Positions 9,781-18,809 of a DNA stretch of 64,000 nucleotides are shown here, piece by piece (position 1 is the first letter of the stretch; every line of letters starts with the position of its first letter). The notes under the pieces are model-generated. The model made no database searches, was not told where the DNA came from, and saw only the letters and a list, made by a program, of their open reading frames with translations. Position numbers and translations under genes: made by a program. Origin of the DNA: an uncultured Acidobacteriota bacterium (GTDB taxonomy: Bacteria > Acidobacteriota > Blastocatellia > RBC074); the NCBI GenBank assembly GCA_902825875.1, contig CADECP010000026.1, positions 3,146-67,145 on the forward strand, given 5' to 3'.

Positions 9781-9827
9781 AATCAGTGTCGGACATCCGG
9801 GCTTTACCGTCAGATGCCTGCTCCTTT
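9781..9827 (-). promoter_or_regulatory. Leader with SD-hairpin-ATG arrangement (paralogue 3)
   Basis: AAAGGAG (9827-9821) is followed after 2 bases by a hairpin (arms GGCATC at 9818-9813 and GATGTCC at 9797-9791, one bulge), then 10 bases to the ATG at 9780. Layout as in the other three leaders. Confidence 0.5.
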
Positions 9828-9879
9828 CAAGAGTTTCAAGCTGTGTTGCACAGTCACACTTTCGGTCACAATCGCAAGG

Positions 9880-10932
9880 TTATTGCACACAAGAAGCAGC
9901 GCCAATGTTCTGAAAAGCGGCGCGCAGTTTTTTATAAGCCGTGACGCGGTCGGCTCCGTTCGCTCCGTTGAAATTGTCGGAGCCATCAAAAAATGCCGCT
10001 CCTTCGGCCAATCGGGTTGTCCCGCAATTGGTCGGAATTCCCTGGCTGGTCGCTTTGGTCATGGCCGCCCGAACGGATTTCAGCATGAAGGAAAGATAGT
10101 AATCGTCCGTCATCAAAATTGCTGTAAAGCCGTTTTCGTTGGCGAGTTTGTCTTCAATATAAAAACGGATTTTTTCGCAGTATTCGGCATCAGAGGCCAC
10201 AGCCGCCAGCGCATTTGCTACTTGATCGGTTACGCCTGCGGCAATGACCAGAGCGATTTTGACAAAGTTCGGAATGCTGACCAGAAATCCCAGCAAATCC
10301 GGTAGCACATCGGCCAGCGTGTGCAATCCACTCGCCACGCCATTGGCAATGGCAAGATCGGTTCCCGATGGATAGTTGCTTGGATCGTCATGATTGCAGA
10401 CCGGCGGAATGTAAGCGGGCGCAGAAATCACACCACGTGCGTTGAAACCATTGATTGACGGTGGTCTGGATTGCGCTCCTGCCTGAGAAAATCGCTCGGC
10501 GTTGCGAATGACTTCCCTGAACTTTTCATCGTTCCTTACCTGCCGTGAAAGCTCAATGACACGATTGAGAGCTTCGGAATCAGGCCAGCCATTGGCTTGA
10601 GCGATGATGTCTGGCAAAGACAGTTGTGCGATACGCCCACGTTCTTTTGACAGGTCTTCAACAACAGTTTCGTAACCCACCATGGCCTGGTTTTGTCGAA
10701 GAAAGTCATACCCGGCCAGGTATTTCAGCAACGCCTCGCTTTCGGAAAAAGCTGTCACCAATTCGGTGCGTAACTTTTCCGCTCCGGCCATATCCAACAT
10801 CTGGCGATTTTCCCCAGACCGATCAATCGGCTTTCTGGTGCCGACCTGACGCTCCTGCGCCGATTGTGGCGGAGTGACGATAAGCAGCATCAGACTCAAG
10901 ATCATCAATGCAATTAGGATTTTTCTAGTCAT
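9880..10932 (-). CDS. Exported protein of unknown function, paralogue 4 of 4
   Basis: 350-residue member and first gene of the tandem array in reading direction, starting 118 bp after the end of the giant repeat protein. Signal peptide residues 1-26 (QSAQE). Conserved elements: SEALLKYLAGYDFLRQ in the N-terminal half, RGVISAPAYIPPVCNHDDPS at the domain entrance, YPSGTDLAIANGVA, YCEKIRFYIEDKL, NCGTTRL, DGSDNFNGANGADRV and the C-terminal CVQ. All four copies share these, so the family is under constraint. Tandem duplication of an exported protein next to large surface proteins suggests an envelope or secreted role; nothing more specific can be supported. Confidence 0.8.
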   Translation of the reverse strand: MTRKILIALMILSLMLLIVTPPQSAQERQVGTRKPIDRSGENRQMLDMAGAEKLRTELVTAFSESEALLKYLAGYDFLRQNQAMVGYETVVEDLSKERGRIAQLSLPDIIAQANGWPDSEALNRVIELSRQVRNDEKFREVIRNAERFSQAGAQSRPPSINGFNARGVISAPAYIPPVCNHDDPSNYPSGTDLAIANGVASGLHTLADVLPDLLGFLVSIPNFVKIALVIAAGVTDQVANALAAVASDAEYCEKIRFYIEDKLANENGFTAILMTDDYYLSFMLKSVRAAMTKATSQGIPTNCGTTRLAEGAAFFDGSDNFNGANGADRVTAYKKLRAAFQNIGAASCVQ

Positions 10933-10974
10933 ATTTTTTGGGCACCCAGATAACTCACCGGGTGCGCGACTCCT
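10933..10974 (-). promoter_or_regulatory. Leader with SD-hairpin-ATG arrangement (paralogue 4)
   Basis: AGGAG (10974-10970) is followed after 4 bases by a hairpin (GCACCC at 10965-10960 pairs with GGGTGC at 10947-10942), then 9 bases to the ATG at 10932. The stem sequence is unrelated to that of paralogue 1, although the position is conserved. Confidence 0.5.
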
Positions 10975-10992
10975 GTCTTGGGGTTACCGAAG

Positions 10993-11012
10993 CTCGGAAA
11001 AGTCCTTCCGAG
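10993..11012 (-). terminator. Hairpin downstream of the giant repeat gene
   Basis: A 7-bp stem CTCGGAA/TTCCGAG around a 6-base loop lies about 40 bases after the stop of the 2248-residue gene. No T-run follows, so a terminator function is weakly supported. Confidence 0.35.
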
Positions 11013-11050
11013 AAGGTCTGAATTCAATGTTCAGGAAATGACCTTAACTC

Positions 11051-14000
11051 TCAAGGCGCAAAGTACCCGGAGACATCAATCACCAATTCCGTCGTGGCAA
11101 GAGTGAAAATCTTGAAAGCGCCGTCCGCTCCCAGTCCAACCGTAAAGTGGCGATTGAAAACCTGCCCGGCCAGATAATTGGAATTGGCGACCAAAGGTTG
11201 CGTGGCGCTGCTGGGCCAGAACGTCAAATACCCGCCCCCTGACGGATTGACCACAGTCGCATTGCCAACGACGGCTTGTGCGGTGGCGGCAATCGTCATG
11301 CCGTCGCACACTCCGCGAGCCTGTTGAGTTTGCGTCGAACCGGCGGCGAGCGGCGCTCCCGGCGTGTAACAGCCGGTGGCTCCTGAACGCGAATCCATCA
11401 ATCGCACAGGGCGCGGCAGCGGATTGAACAGCAAACCTGCGCCGTTCAAATCCACAGCGTCGGGGCTGTAATAACCCAGCACGTCAATCACCAGTTCGGT
11501 TGTTGCCAGCGAATAAATCTTGAAAGTGCCGTCCGTAGCCAGCCCAACCGTGAACGGGCCGTTCATGACCTGTCCGGCTTCGTAATTGGAAGTCGAGGCC
11601 AACGGGCGATTCGGCGCATTGCCGGGATACAAAGTCAGGAAGCCCGCTCCCGCAGGAGCCACAACCGTCGCATTTCCGACAATGGCGGCAGCGTTGGCAG
11701 GAATGGTAACGCCACCGCAGAAAACGCGCCCTTGCTGAATGCGTTCGACGCCAGCAGCAATCGGAGCACCCGGCGTATCGCAACCGGGCTGCCCGGCGCG
11801 TGTTTCCAGCATTCGAATCGGATTCGGCAGCGGATGGAAGTACAAACCGCCTGCTCCCGGCGGAGCGTAATAACCAGTCACATCCACCACGACATCGGTG
11901 TTGGACGTAACGAAAATCTTGAATGCGCCGTCGCCCGCGCCCAGTCCGACCGTGAACACGTTGTTGAGAATCTGGTTTGGCAGATAGTTGGAATTGGCCA
12001 CCGTCGGTTGAGTCGCATCGCTGGGATACAGAGTCAGGAAACCGCCGCCGGATTGCACAGTCGTGATGTTTCCGGTCAAGGCTCGCGCCGTAGCCGGAAT
12101 CGTGATGCCATCGCACGTACGCCCCGCAGCCGTTTGCAGCCGCGAAGTTCCGCCCGCAATCGGAGCGCCCGGCGCGTCGCAACCTGTTTGCCCTGCCCGC
12201 GTATCCAACAGCCGAATCGGACGCGGCAGCGGATAAAACATCAATCCGGTTCCGCTGATAATCACAGTGTAATTGCGTGTCCCGGTGCAGGAATTTGTAT
12301 CGGTGGCCGTGACGGCGAAGTTGAATGTTCCTGGCTGGATTGGAATACCAGACAAAAGACCGGCATTGTCCAGCGTCAATCCGTTCGGCAATGTGCCAGT
12401 GAAATTAAACGTGTGGGGGAAACTTCCGCCAACTGCGTTCAAGTTCTGGCTGTAATTCGTGCCGACGATTCCGCTGGGAAGCAAGGCAGGATTGACAGTG
12501 ATGGTTGAGCAAATGAACAGCGTGTACGCTTGTGATCCCGTGCAACCGTTTTGGTCTGTCACAGTCACAATGATGTTGAATGGCCCAACCTGGCCGGGAA
12601 TGCCTGACAACAAACCGCTCGGTGAAAGCGTCATTCCGGTCGGCAAAGTGCCGCTGACCGAAAAACTATAACCGCCTGCGCCGCCTGATGCCGTCAGCGT
12701 TTGATTGTAATTTGCTCCAATCGCGCCGTTGGGCAGCGCGTTCGGCATGATCGTAATGACTGGGCAGGTATTGATGACCAGCGTGTAACTGCGTTCGCCG
12801 AAACAGCCGTTGCCGTCTGTGCCGCGAACGGTGAATGAATAACTGCCGGACATCACAGGCGTTCCCGCCAACAGCCCGCCTGCCGACAAGTTGATGTTGT
12901 TCGGCAACGTTCCCGAACTCAAAGTCCAAATAATTCCGCCAACGCCTCCGGTTTGTGAAAGTTGCTGGCTGTACTGAACTCCCATATATCCCGCGTTGAG
13001 CGTCGTCGGTGTGATGTTTATCGTCGGGCAATTGACGACCAGACTGTATGCCTGCTCGGCGAAACAACCTGTCGTTTGCAACGTTGCTCGCGCAGTGAAG
13101 TTGAATGTGCCGGACACGTTCGCCTGGCCGGACAGTAATCCGCTGGCCGGATTCAACGTGATGCCGCTGGGCAACGCTCCGGCGGAAATCGTCCAGTTGG
13201 TAGTTCCGCTGCCGCCCGTCAATGTCAGTTGCTGGGAAAAAGGCGTTGCGATTTGAATCGGACTCAACGACGTTGGAGTGATGCCCAGCGATTGGCAGCC
13301 AATGACCAATTGATAAGCCCGTTCGCCAAAACAACCGTTGGCATCGGTGGCTTTGGCCGTGAAGTTGAACGTGCCCACCACAGACGGCGGGCCCGACAAC
13401 AATCCTGACGAATTCAAAGTTACATTCGCAGGCAGGCTTCCTGCGCTGACGCTCCACGTGATTCCGCCTACTCCGCCGGTTTGCGAAAGTTGCTGGCTGT
13501 AATTGACGCCGAAGGTTCCGGCATTAAGCGTCGTCGGCGTCACGCTGATCACCGGGCAATTGACCGTCAAAGTGTAGGCTTTGTCCGTGAAGCAACCGGT
13601 GGTTTGTTCGGTGGCTCTGACCGTAATCGGGAAACTGCCCGGAACGTTCGGCGTGCCGGAAATCAATCCGCCCGGTGACAGCGTCAGGTTCGTTGGCAAA
13701 GACCCGCTAGCCAGTGACCAGGTGACAGCCCCTGATGCGCCGGTTTGCGAAAGCTGCTGACTGTAACCGACGTTGTAATTCGCTGCCGGCAACGACGCCG
13801 GAGTGATGTTAAACGGCGTGCAGCCAATCGTCAGAGTAAAGCTCTTTTCGCCAAAACAGCCGTTGGCATCGGTCGCTCTGAACGTGACCGGGAAACTGCC
13901 AGCCGCAACCGGAATTCCAGAAATCACACCACCCAACGAAAGCGTCAAGGGCGATGGCAACGATCCGGCGGTGATACTCCAGTTAATGGAGCCGATGCCA

Positions 14001-17000
14001 TTGGATTGCGTCAGCGTCTGGTTGTAATTGACTCCAACCGTCGCTTGGCCAAGCAAAGTTTCATTTATGGTGATCGTCTGGCAACCAACCGACATTGAAT
14101 AAGATCGGGTCGTAAAACATCCGGTGGAATTGACTGTGGCCTTGACCGTGAAGTTAAACGCCCCCGTCACCTGAGGAGCGCCGGAAATCACACCGGAAGT
14201 CGGATGCAAACTCAATCCGCTGGGCAATGCCCCGGCAGAAATCGTCCAATCGGTTTGCCCGCTGCCGCCGGACAGCGCAATCGTCTGGCTATACGACGAT
14301 CCGGCAATTCCGTTGGCAACCGACGCGGTCGTGATGTTCAGCGGTTGGCAATTGATGACCAACGCATACGGCATTTCGCCATAACAGCCTGTGGAATCCG
14401 TAGCTCTGGCAGTAAACATAAAAGTGCCCGGAACCGTTGGAATTCCTGACAACAGACCGCTGGTTGGATTCAACATCAATCCCGGAGGTGCTGATCCGCT
14501 GGAAACCGACCACGTAATCGAACCGCTGCCGCCGGTTTGCGAAAGCGTTTGGCTGTAATTCGCTCCAAGCGTCCCAGCAGTCAGGTTGGCCGGAGAAACA
14601 GTGATCGGGCATCCCGAAGCCTGATTAATGGTGATCAGTTCCCCTGCCGCGAAAATCGTTCCGGTGCGCGGCGGCCCAGTGTTGGCCGCGACAGAATATC
14701 CAACCGTGCCATTTCCCGTTCCGGCAGTTCCATTTTTGATGGCGGGATTGCGGCCAATTGAAGAGCGTTCATCAGGATTAGGAGCGAGGCTGGATGTGAT
14801 GGTAATCCAGGAAACATTGCTTGATGCCGTCCACGGGCATCCGCTGGATGTCGTAACTGACGTGGTGAATGCTCCGCCGCCAGCCGGAGCTGCTTGCGTC
14901 AGCGGCGATACGGTGTAAGTGCAACCGCCGTCCTGCTGAACGATGTAATTCACTCCGGCGACGTTCATCGTTCCGGTTCTCAATGATCCGCTGCCATTGG
15001 TCGCAACAACGTAATTGACCGTTCCATTGCCGGTGCCGGAACCCGAAGTAATGACAATCCAGGGAGTGTTGGTTGACGACATCCAACTGCATCCATTCGG
15101 AGCCGTGACATTTACAGTTGCGGTTCCGCCTTGCACTTGAAACTGTTTGACGGTTTCAGACAAGGAATAACTGCAAGCGCCATCTTGTATGATCGTGTAA
15201 TTCAACCCCGCAACAGTAATCGTGCCGATTCGCTGAATGCCGGGATTCGATGTGACAGTGAAATTTACCGTACCGTTACCAGTGCCCGAACCCGATGTAA
15301 TGGTGATCCAGGAAATGGATGTCGTTGGCGTCCAGTTGCAACCCGGCCCGATGTTCACATTGAAAGAATGGCTTCCCGCGCCGGAACCGACAGTCAGATT
15401 TTCCGGGCTAAAGGTCGGCTGACAACTGCTCGCCTGAGAAATGGCCAGCGTTTTCCCAGCAACCGTGATAATTCCCGCACGTTGAATGCCGTTATTCGCC
15501 GCGACCGAATAATTCAACACACCGCTTCCTGTACCACCGGTCGTTCCCAGATTGATCCAGGTTTCGGTGGTGGTTGCAGTCCAATTGCAGCCCGGCGGGA
15601 TTGTGATATTGGAGGAATAATTTCCGCCGCCAGGAGCAGCGATTTGTGTATCCGGGCTGATCGTCGCACCGCAGGGCTGGTCTTGAAGCACCGTAAAGGC
15701 TTGTCCGCCAATCAAAACCGTGCCGATTCGGAGCGATGTGCCGGTGTACGCAGCAACCGTAAATTCAACAAAGGTCGGTCCGGTGCCGCTGGTCGCCGAA
15801 TTGATTGTGATCCATGGGTTGGAATTAGTGATGCTCCAGGCGCATCCCGCCCCGGTGATGAGTTCAACGACTCCGGGTCCGCCAGCAGCGGTGTAATTTC
15901 GCACAGCCGGATCAAGTGAAGCAGTGCAGGGACCTTCCTGCGTAACGCCGTAATTTTGTCCGGCAATGGTTATCTGCCCAATGCGTTGGGATCCGGTGTT
16001 GGGCGAAACATTGATAACTACCGTGCCATTCCCCGTGCCGCTTGCGCCGGATTGGATCGTCACCCAGGGCAGATTGCTGCTGGCTGTCCACGAACATCCT
16101 CCAGCCAGCTTGACGCTGATGGAAGTCGTTCCACCCGGATGGCGGAAATTCGCGGAAGGCGGCAAAAATGCAGGCGTGCAATTGCTCGGCCCGCTGCCGG
16201 GCACAGTGCTACAGCCGGAAAATTCAGATGTGGCTCTTGGCGTTCCGGCAACAACCAGCGTCGCAGTCGCAGTCACAAAAGTCCCAGCAGGTGCGACGAA
16301 ATCATTCAAGGTCAGGCTGTAATTGGCGATCCCTGTAATGATATTCGTGGTGGCAGTCGTCGTGCCAAGATAGGTTTCTCCCTCACCGCTGCCGCTTGAA
16401 TCGCATTGGTTGTTCAAAAAGAATTCAAACCGGTAAGTCTGATTCGCTCCGGCCAAATACGACCCGCTAAATGTGGTGGTAGTGCTTCCGACAGAAACCC
16501 CTGGCGATGCCGGCGCGTTGGGCACAGCGGGAACCGATCCTTTATCAATTCCCTTCCCGACATTTTCACTGATGTAATTTCGAAGAATGCTGTTTCCAAC
16601 CGTATTAGAACCGGAAAGAACGATTCCACCATTTTGCAGGTTGTATTTGATGAAGTTGAATTCCCCGTCGGCTGTGCCGCCAATCGAGTTATTGACAGCA
16701 TCATTGAGCAACACTCCGGGAGCCAGCCCCCCGCCGCCCGAAACCCCATTTCCCAGCGGATAAACCCCAGTGAAATCCGTGCCGATGTAATTTCCGATCA
16801 CTCGGTTATTTGTCGCGGAAGTGGTTCCCAATCGAACGCCGCCGCCATTGTTGCCGGAAATGATATTGCGCTCGTCTTCGGTTGCGCCGCCAATGATGGA
16901 CGAATCGCCGCCAGTGATATTCACTCCAAAGCTTGTATTTCCGACATCAAATCTGCCCGTAATGTCCGATCCGATATAACTGTTGATGACTTTATTGCGT

Positions 17001-17797
17001 GAAGCCGCGATGACAGTTGGCGGGTTCGGCGGATTGGGGACGGACACAGATGCGATCAAAACCCCGTCGGTCGTATTGCCCGAAATCGTATTGCGATCTG
17101 CAAACGCAATGCTTCCAATGATGTTGTCCGAAGAACCACGAATCGCCACGCCGACATTGTTGGCGCGCACAATCGTCCCGGAAGAATCCAAACCGAGTAT
17201 GCAACCTTTGACAGTATTGAATCCGGCTCCGGTAATTTGAATGCCATCGCCCGTGAACCGATTGATAACCAGCCGTTCGATGACGCTGTTGCCCGCGCTG
17301 ATCGTCAAGCCATTGACGCTGGCTCCTGCGCCAGCGCCATTTAACTCCACGCGAGTCGCTCCGCCCGTGTTTCCCTGAATCGTTACGGGTTCGGTGATCG
17401 TCGGCAGAGCGGATGTCACATTGATGGTCGGCGTCCCAGTTCCCACATTGAAAACAATGGTGTCTGCGCCTGCCATTCCTGCTGTGCAATCCGTCGAACC
17501 GGACTGATTATTCGAATTCGCGTTGATGATGGCTTCACGCAGCGTGCATTGGCCATTATTGGCAGGAGCGCCATCCGCCAGACTGTTGACTGTGATGGTT
17601 GCGGCAGGCGCGCTCCTCACCGACGACAACGCTTCGACGGATTTTACTTCGCCGGCATCTCCGCGCCTGGCTTCGATAAACGAAAAACTGAACAACCCGA
17701 AAGCCACCAACAAGCCAGGCATAACAATGCGCGCCAAGCGACGGAGCCTAATGATCAAAGATAGACTCAACTTGGGATGTCGGTTTGCCGTGTGCAT
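11051..17797 (-). CDS. Giant secreted protein: beta-helix, BACON and Ig-like repeats
   Basis: 2248 residues, ATG at 17797 with GAAGGA 9 bases upstream. Residues 1-45 form a signal peptide with a hydrophobic core (MPGLLVAFGLFSFSF). A CTLREAI motif near residue 86 and repeats of the type NTISGNTTDGV and IGTDFTGVYPLGN indicate a right-handed parallel beta-helix to about residue 450. Six BACON-type domains follow (about 540-1061), each with a CxW pattern, SWITITSGSGTGNG-like strands and RTGTI-VAG. Nine putative Ig (He_PIG-like) repeats occupy about 1062-1849 (LPSGLTLSPSGLLSGTP pattern). Three copies of a ~130-residue module (RLLDTRAGQTGC ... VIDVSGYFAP) end the protein. The sixth BACON domain carries an insert of about 20 residues. 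A surface adhesin or extracellular matrix role is inferred; BACON domains are thought to bind glycans or mucin. Confidence 0.85.
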   Translation of the reverse strand: MHTANRHPKLSLSLIIRLRRLARIVMPGLLVAFGLFSFSFIEARRGDAGEVKSVEALSSVRSAPAATITVNSLADGAPANNGQCTLREAIINANSNNQSGSTDCTAGMAGADTIVFNVGTGTPTINVTSALPTITEPVTIQGNTGGATRVELNGAGAGASVNGLTISAGNSVIERLVINRFTGDGIQITGAGFNTVKGCILGLDSSGTIVRANNVGVAIRGSSDNIIGSIAFADRNTISGNTTDGVLIASVSVPNPPNPPTVIAASRNKVINSYIGSDITGRFDVGNTSFGVNITGGDSSIIGGATEDERNIISGNNGGGVRLGTTSATNNRVIGNYIGTDFTGVYPLGNGVSGGGGLAPGVLLNDAVNNSIGGTADGEFNFIKYNLQNGGIVLSGSNTVGNSILRNYISENVGKGIDKGSVPAVPNAPASPGVSVGSTTTTFSGSYLAGANQTYRFEFFLNNQCDSSGSGEGETYLGTTTATTNIITGIANYSLTLNDFVAPAGTFVTATATLVVAGTPRATSEFSGCSTVPGSGPSNCTPAFLPPSANFRHPGGTTSISVKLAGGCSWTASSNLPWVTIQSGASGTGNGTVVINVSPNTGSQRIGQITIAGQNYGVTQEGPCTASLDPAVRNYTAAGGPGVVELITGAGCAWSITNSNPWITINSATSGTGPTFVEFTVAAYTGTSLRIGTVLIGGQAFTVLQDQPCGATISPDTQIAAPGGGNYSSNITIPPGCNWTATTTETWINLGTTGGTGSGVLNYSVAANNGIQRAGIITVAGKTLAISQASSCQPTFSPENLTVGSGAGSHSFNVNIGPGCNWTPTTSISWITITSGSGTGNGTVNFTVTSNPGIQRIGTITVAGLNYTIIQDGACSYSLSETVKQFQVQGGTATVNVTAPNGCSWMSSTNTPWIVITSGSGTGNGTVNYVVATNGSGSLRTGTMNVAGVNYIVQQDGGCTYTVSPLTQAAPAGGGAFTTSVTTSSGCPWTASSNVSWITITSSLAPNPDERSSIGRNPAIKNGTAGTGNGTVGYSVAANTGPPRTGTIFAAGELITINQASGCPITVSPANLTAGTLGANYSQTLSQTGGSGSITWSVSSGSAPPGLMLNPTSGLLSGIPTVPGTFMFTARATDSTGCYGEMPYALVINCQPLNITTASVANGIAGSSYSQTIALSGGSGQTDWTISAGALPSGLSLHPTSGVISGAPQVTGAFNFTVKATVNSTGCFTTRSYSMSVGCQTITINETLLGQATVGVNYNQTLTQSNGIGSINWSITAGSLPSPLTLSLGGVISGIPVAAGSFPVTFRATDANGCFGEKSFTLTIGCTPFNITPASLPAANYNVGYSQQLSQTGASGAVTWSLASGSLPTNLTLSPGGLISGTPNVPGSFPITVRATEQTTGCFTDKAYTLTVNCPVISVTPTTLNAGTFGVNYSQQLSQTGGVGGITWSVSAGSLPANVTLNSSGLLSGPPSVVGTFNFTAKATDANGCFGERAYQLVIGCQSLGITPTSLSPIQIATPFSQQLTLTGGSGTTNWTISAGALPSGITLNPASGLLSGQANVSGTFNFTARATLQTTGCFAEQAYSLVVNCPTINITPTTLNAGYMGVQYSQQLSQTGGVGGIIWTLSSGTLPNNINLSAGGLLAGTPVMSGSYSFTVRGTDGNGCFGERSYTLVINTCPVITIMPNALPNGAIGANYNQTLTASGGAGGYSFSVSGTLPTGMTLSPSGLLSGIPGQVGPFNIIVTVTDQNGCTGSQAYTLFICSTITVNPALLPSGIVGTNYSQNLNAVGGSFPHTFNFTGTLPNGLTLDNAGLLSGIPIQPGTFNFAVTATDTNSCTGTRNYTVIISGTGLMFYPLPRPIRLLDTRAGQTGCDAPGAPIAGGTSRLQTAAGRTCDGITIPATARALTGNITTVQSGGGFLTLYPSDATQPTVANSNYLPNQILNNVFTVGLGAGDGAFKIFVTSNTDVVVDVTGYYAPPGAGGLYFHPLPNPIRMLETRAGQPGCDTPGAPIAAGVERIQQGRVFCGGVTIPANAAAIVGNATVVAPAGAGFLTLYPGNAPNRPLASTSNYEAGQVMNGPFTVGLATDGTFKIYSLATTELVIDVLGYYSPDAVDLNGAGLLFNPLPRPVRLMDSRSGATGCYTPGAPLAAGSTQTQQARGVCDGMTIAATAQAVVGNATVVNPSGGGYLTFWPSSATQPLVANSNYLAGQVFNRHFTVGLGADGAFKIFTLATTELVIDVSGYFAP

Positions 17798-17822
17798 AAG
17801 ATTTGTTCCTTCGTCTAGGTAA

Positions 17823-18299
17823 AGTAAGGGGCGGACAGACCACGAACCTGCCGTTCACAAGACTCGCGTCAATTGCCTGCGGAGCGGAAATTTTGTGTGA
17901 CCGAACACAAAAACTTTTTCAGGCTTAAACCTGAATATGACATCGTCAGAAATTGCAGTGAAGAATTGAGAAAACAAAAGCAGAACAGACTAAAAAAACA
18001 TTTCAATTTTGAGCGCAAATCAAGCGGACAAAACTAAAAAGCTCCTGTGAAGTAGTGCCATTCAGCTTACTGCATTCAATTTTCGAAGTTGTTCGCGGAT
18101 AAGAAGGAGGTTACTGCTCTCCCAAATGCGGGCGGATGATATGCCAACAACTTTGTTTTGGGAAGGCTCAAAAATAATTTAGTGCCCCAATTTTGAGGAC
18201 ACCATACTAAGACTTGCTCCTACATTTCTACTAACTTCTTCCCTTCAGCCGACTTTGATCGCTTATTCCAAGTTTTCAGTCATAAATTTTCTGAAACCC
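17823..18299. other. Intergenic stretch, nothing recognised
   Basis: AT-rich non-coding DNA between the divergent giant repeat gene and the GntR gene. It should hold the promoter of the minus-strand giant gene, but I could not identify one with confidence. Confidence 0.6.
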
Positions 18300-18327
18300 A
18301 CATTGTACCACAGTCGTAGTACAATGT
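18300..18327. promoter_or_regulatory. Palindromic operator candidate upstream of the GntR gene
   Basis: ACATTGTAC (18300-18308) and GTACAATGT (18319-18327) form a perfect 9-bp inverted repeat with a 10-base spacer, 50 bases before the regulator gene. TACAAT (18320-18325) inside the right arm resembles a -10 box. GntR proteins bind such palindromes as dimers and often repress their own operon, so autoregulation of GntR-SPFH is inferred. Confidence 0.6.
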
Positions 18328-18377
18328 GACAAACAAAAAGAATCGGATGTAACGCCGGGACGACAGACCAAAAAGAA

Positions 18378-18791
18378 ATGGAAGAACGATTCATCATCAA
18401 TTTTGACGATCCGACTCCGATTTACGCGCAGCTTGAGCGGGCGATTCGCTTTGCCATCGCCACCAACAAATTGCGCTTAGGCGAACAACTGCCGACGGTT
18501 AGGCAGTTGGCAGTTGATTTGAAGATCAACGCCAACACAGTTGCCAAAGTCTACGCTGAGTTGGAACGCACAGGGATTTTGGAGACACGGCGAGGCATCG
18601 GAACGTTTGTCCGAGCCGAACAAACTGTGACGGCTATGCGCGTAATGCGAAGCGACCGCGAACGAGAATTGCGAGAATTCGGCAATCGTATTCTGGTCGA
18701 AGCACATTCGCTTGGAATTCCACTGGAAGAAGTTATTGAAGAGCTTGAGACCAAGCTCGATGACAAGTCCGCTGCCGCCAACCGGCGGTGA
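18378..18791 (+). CDS. GntR-family regulator, YtrA-like
   Basis: 137-residue transcription factor. An N-terminal GntR winged helix-turn-helix (residues about 10-80) carries the typical IYAQLERAIRFAIATNKLR and GEQLPTVRQLAVDLKINANT elements and the wing RRGIGTFV. The short C-terminal helical tail (about 55 residues) fits the YtrA subfamily, which lacks a large effector-binding domain and usually controls membrane transport operons. The gene is followed after 18 bp by the SPFH gene, so the two probably form an operon. A perfect inverted repeat upstream (18300-18327) is a candidate autoregulatory site. No strong ribosome-binding site is seen before the ATG. Confidence 0.9.
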   Translation: MEERFIINFDDPTPIYAQLERAIRFAIATNKLRLGEQLPTVRQLAVDLKINANTVAKVYAELERTGILETRRGIGTFVRAEQTVTAMRVMRSDRERELREFGNRILVEAHSLGIPLEEVIEELETKLDDKSAAANRR

Positions 18792-18809
18792 CGGCAAAGG
18801 AGATCAAAC

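Noticed and set aside
7399..10974. Known riboswitch classes for the paralogue leaders (c-di-GMP-I/GEMM, TPP, SAM, cobalamin)
   Set aside because: The conserved aptamer cores of these classes are not present; only a short hairpin and a displaced Shine-Dalgarno site are shared.
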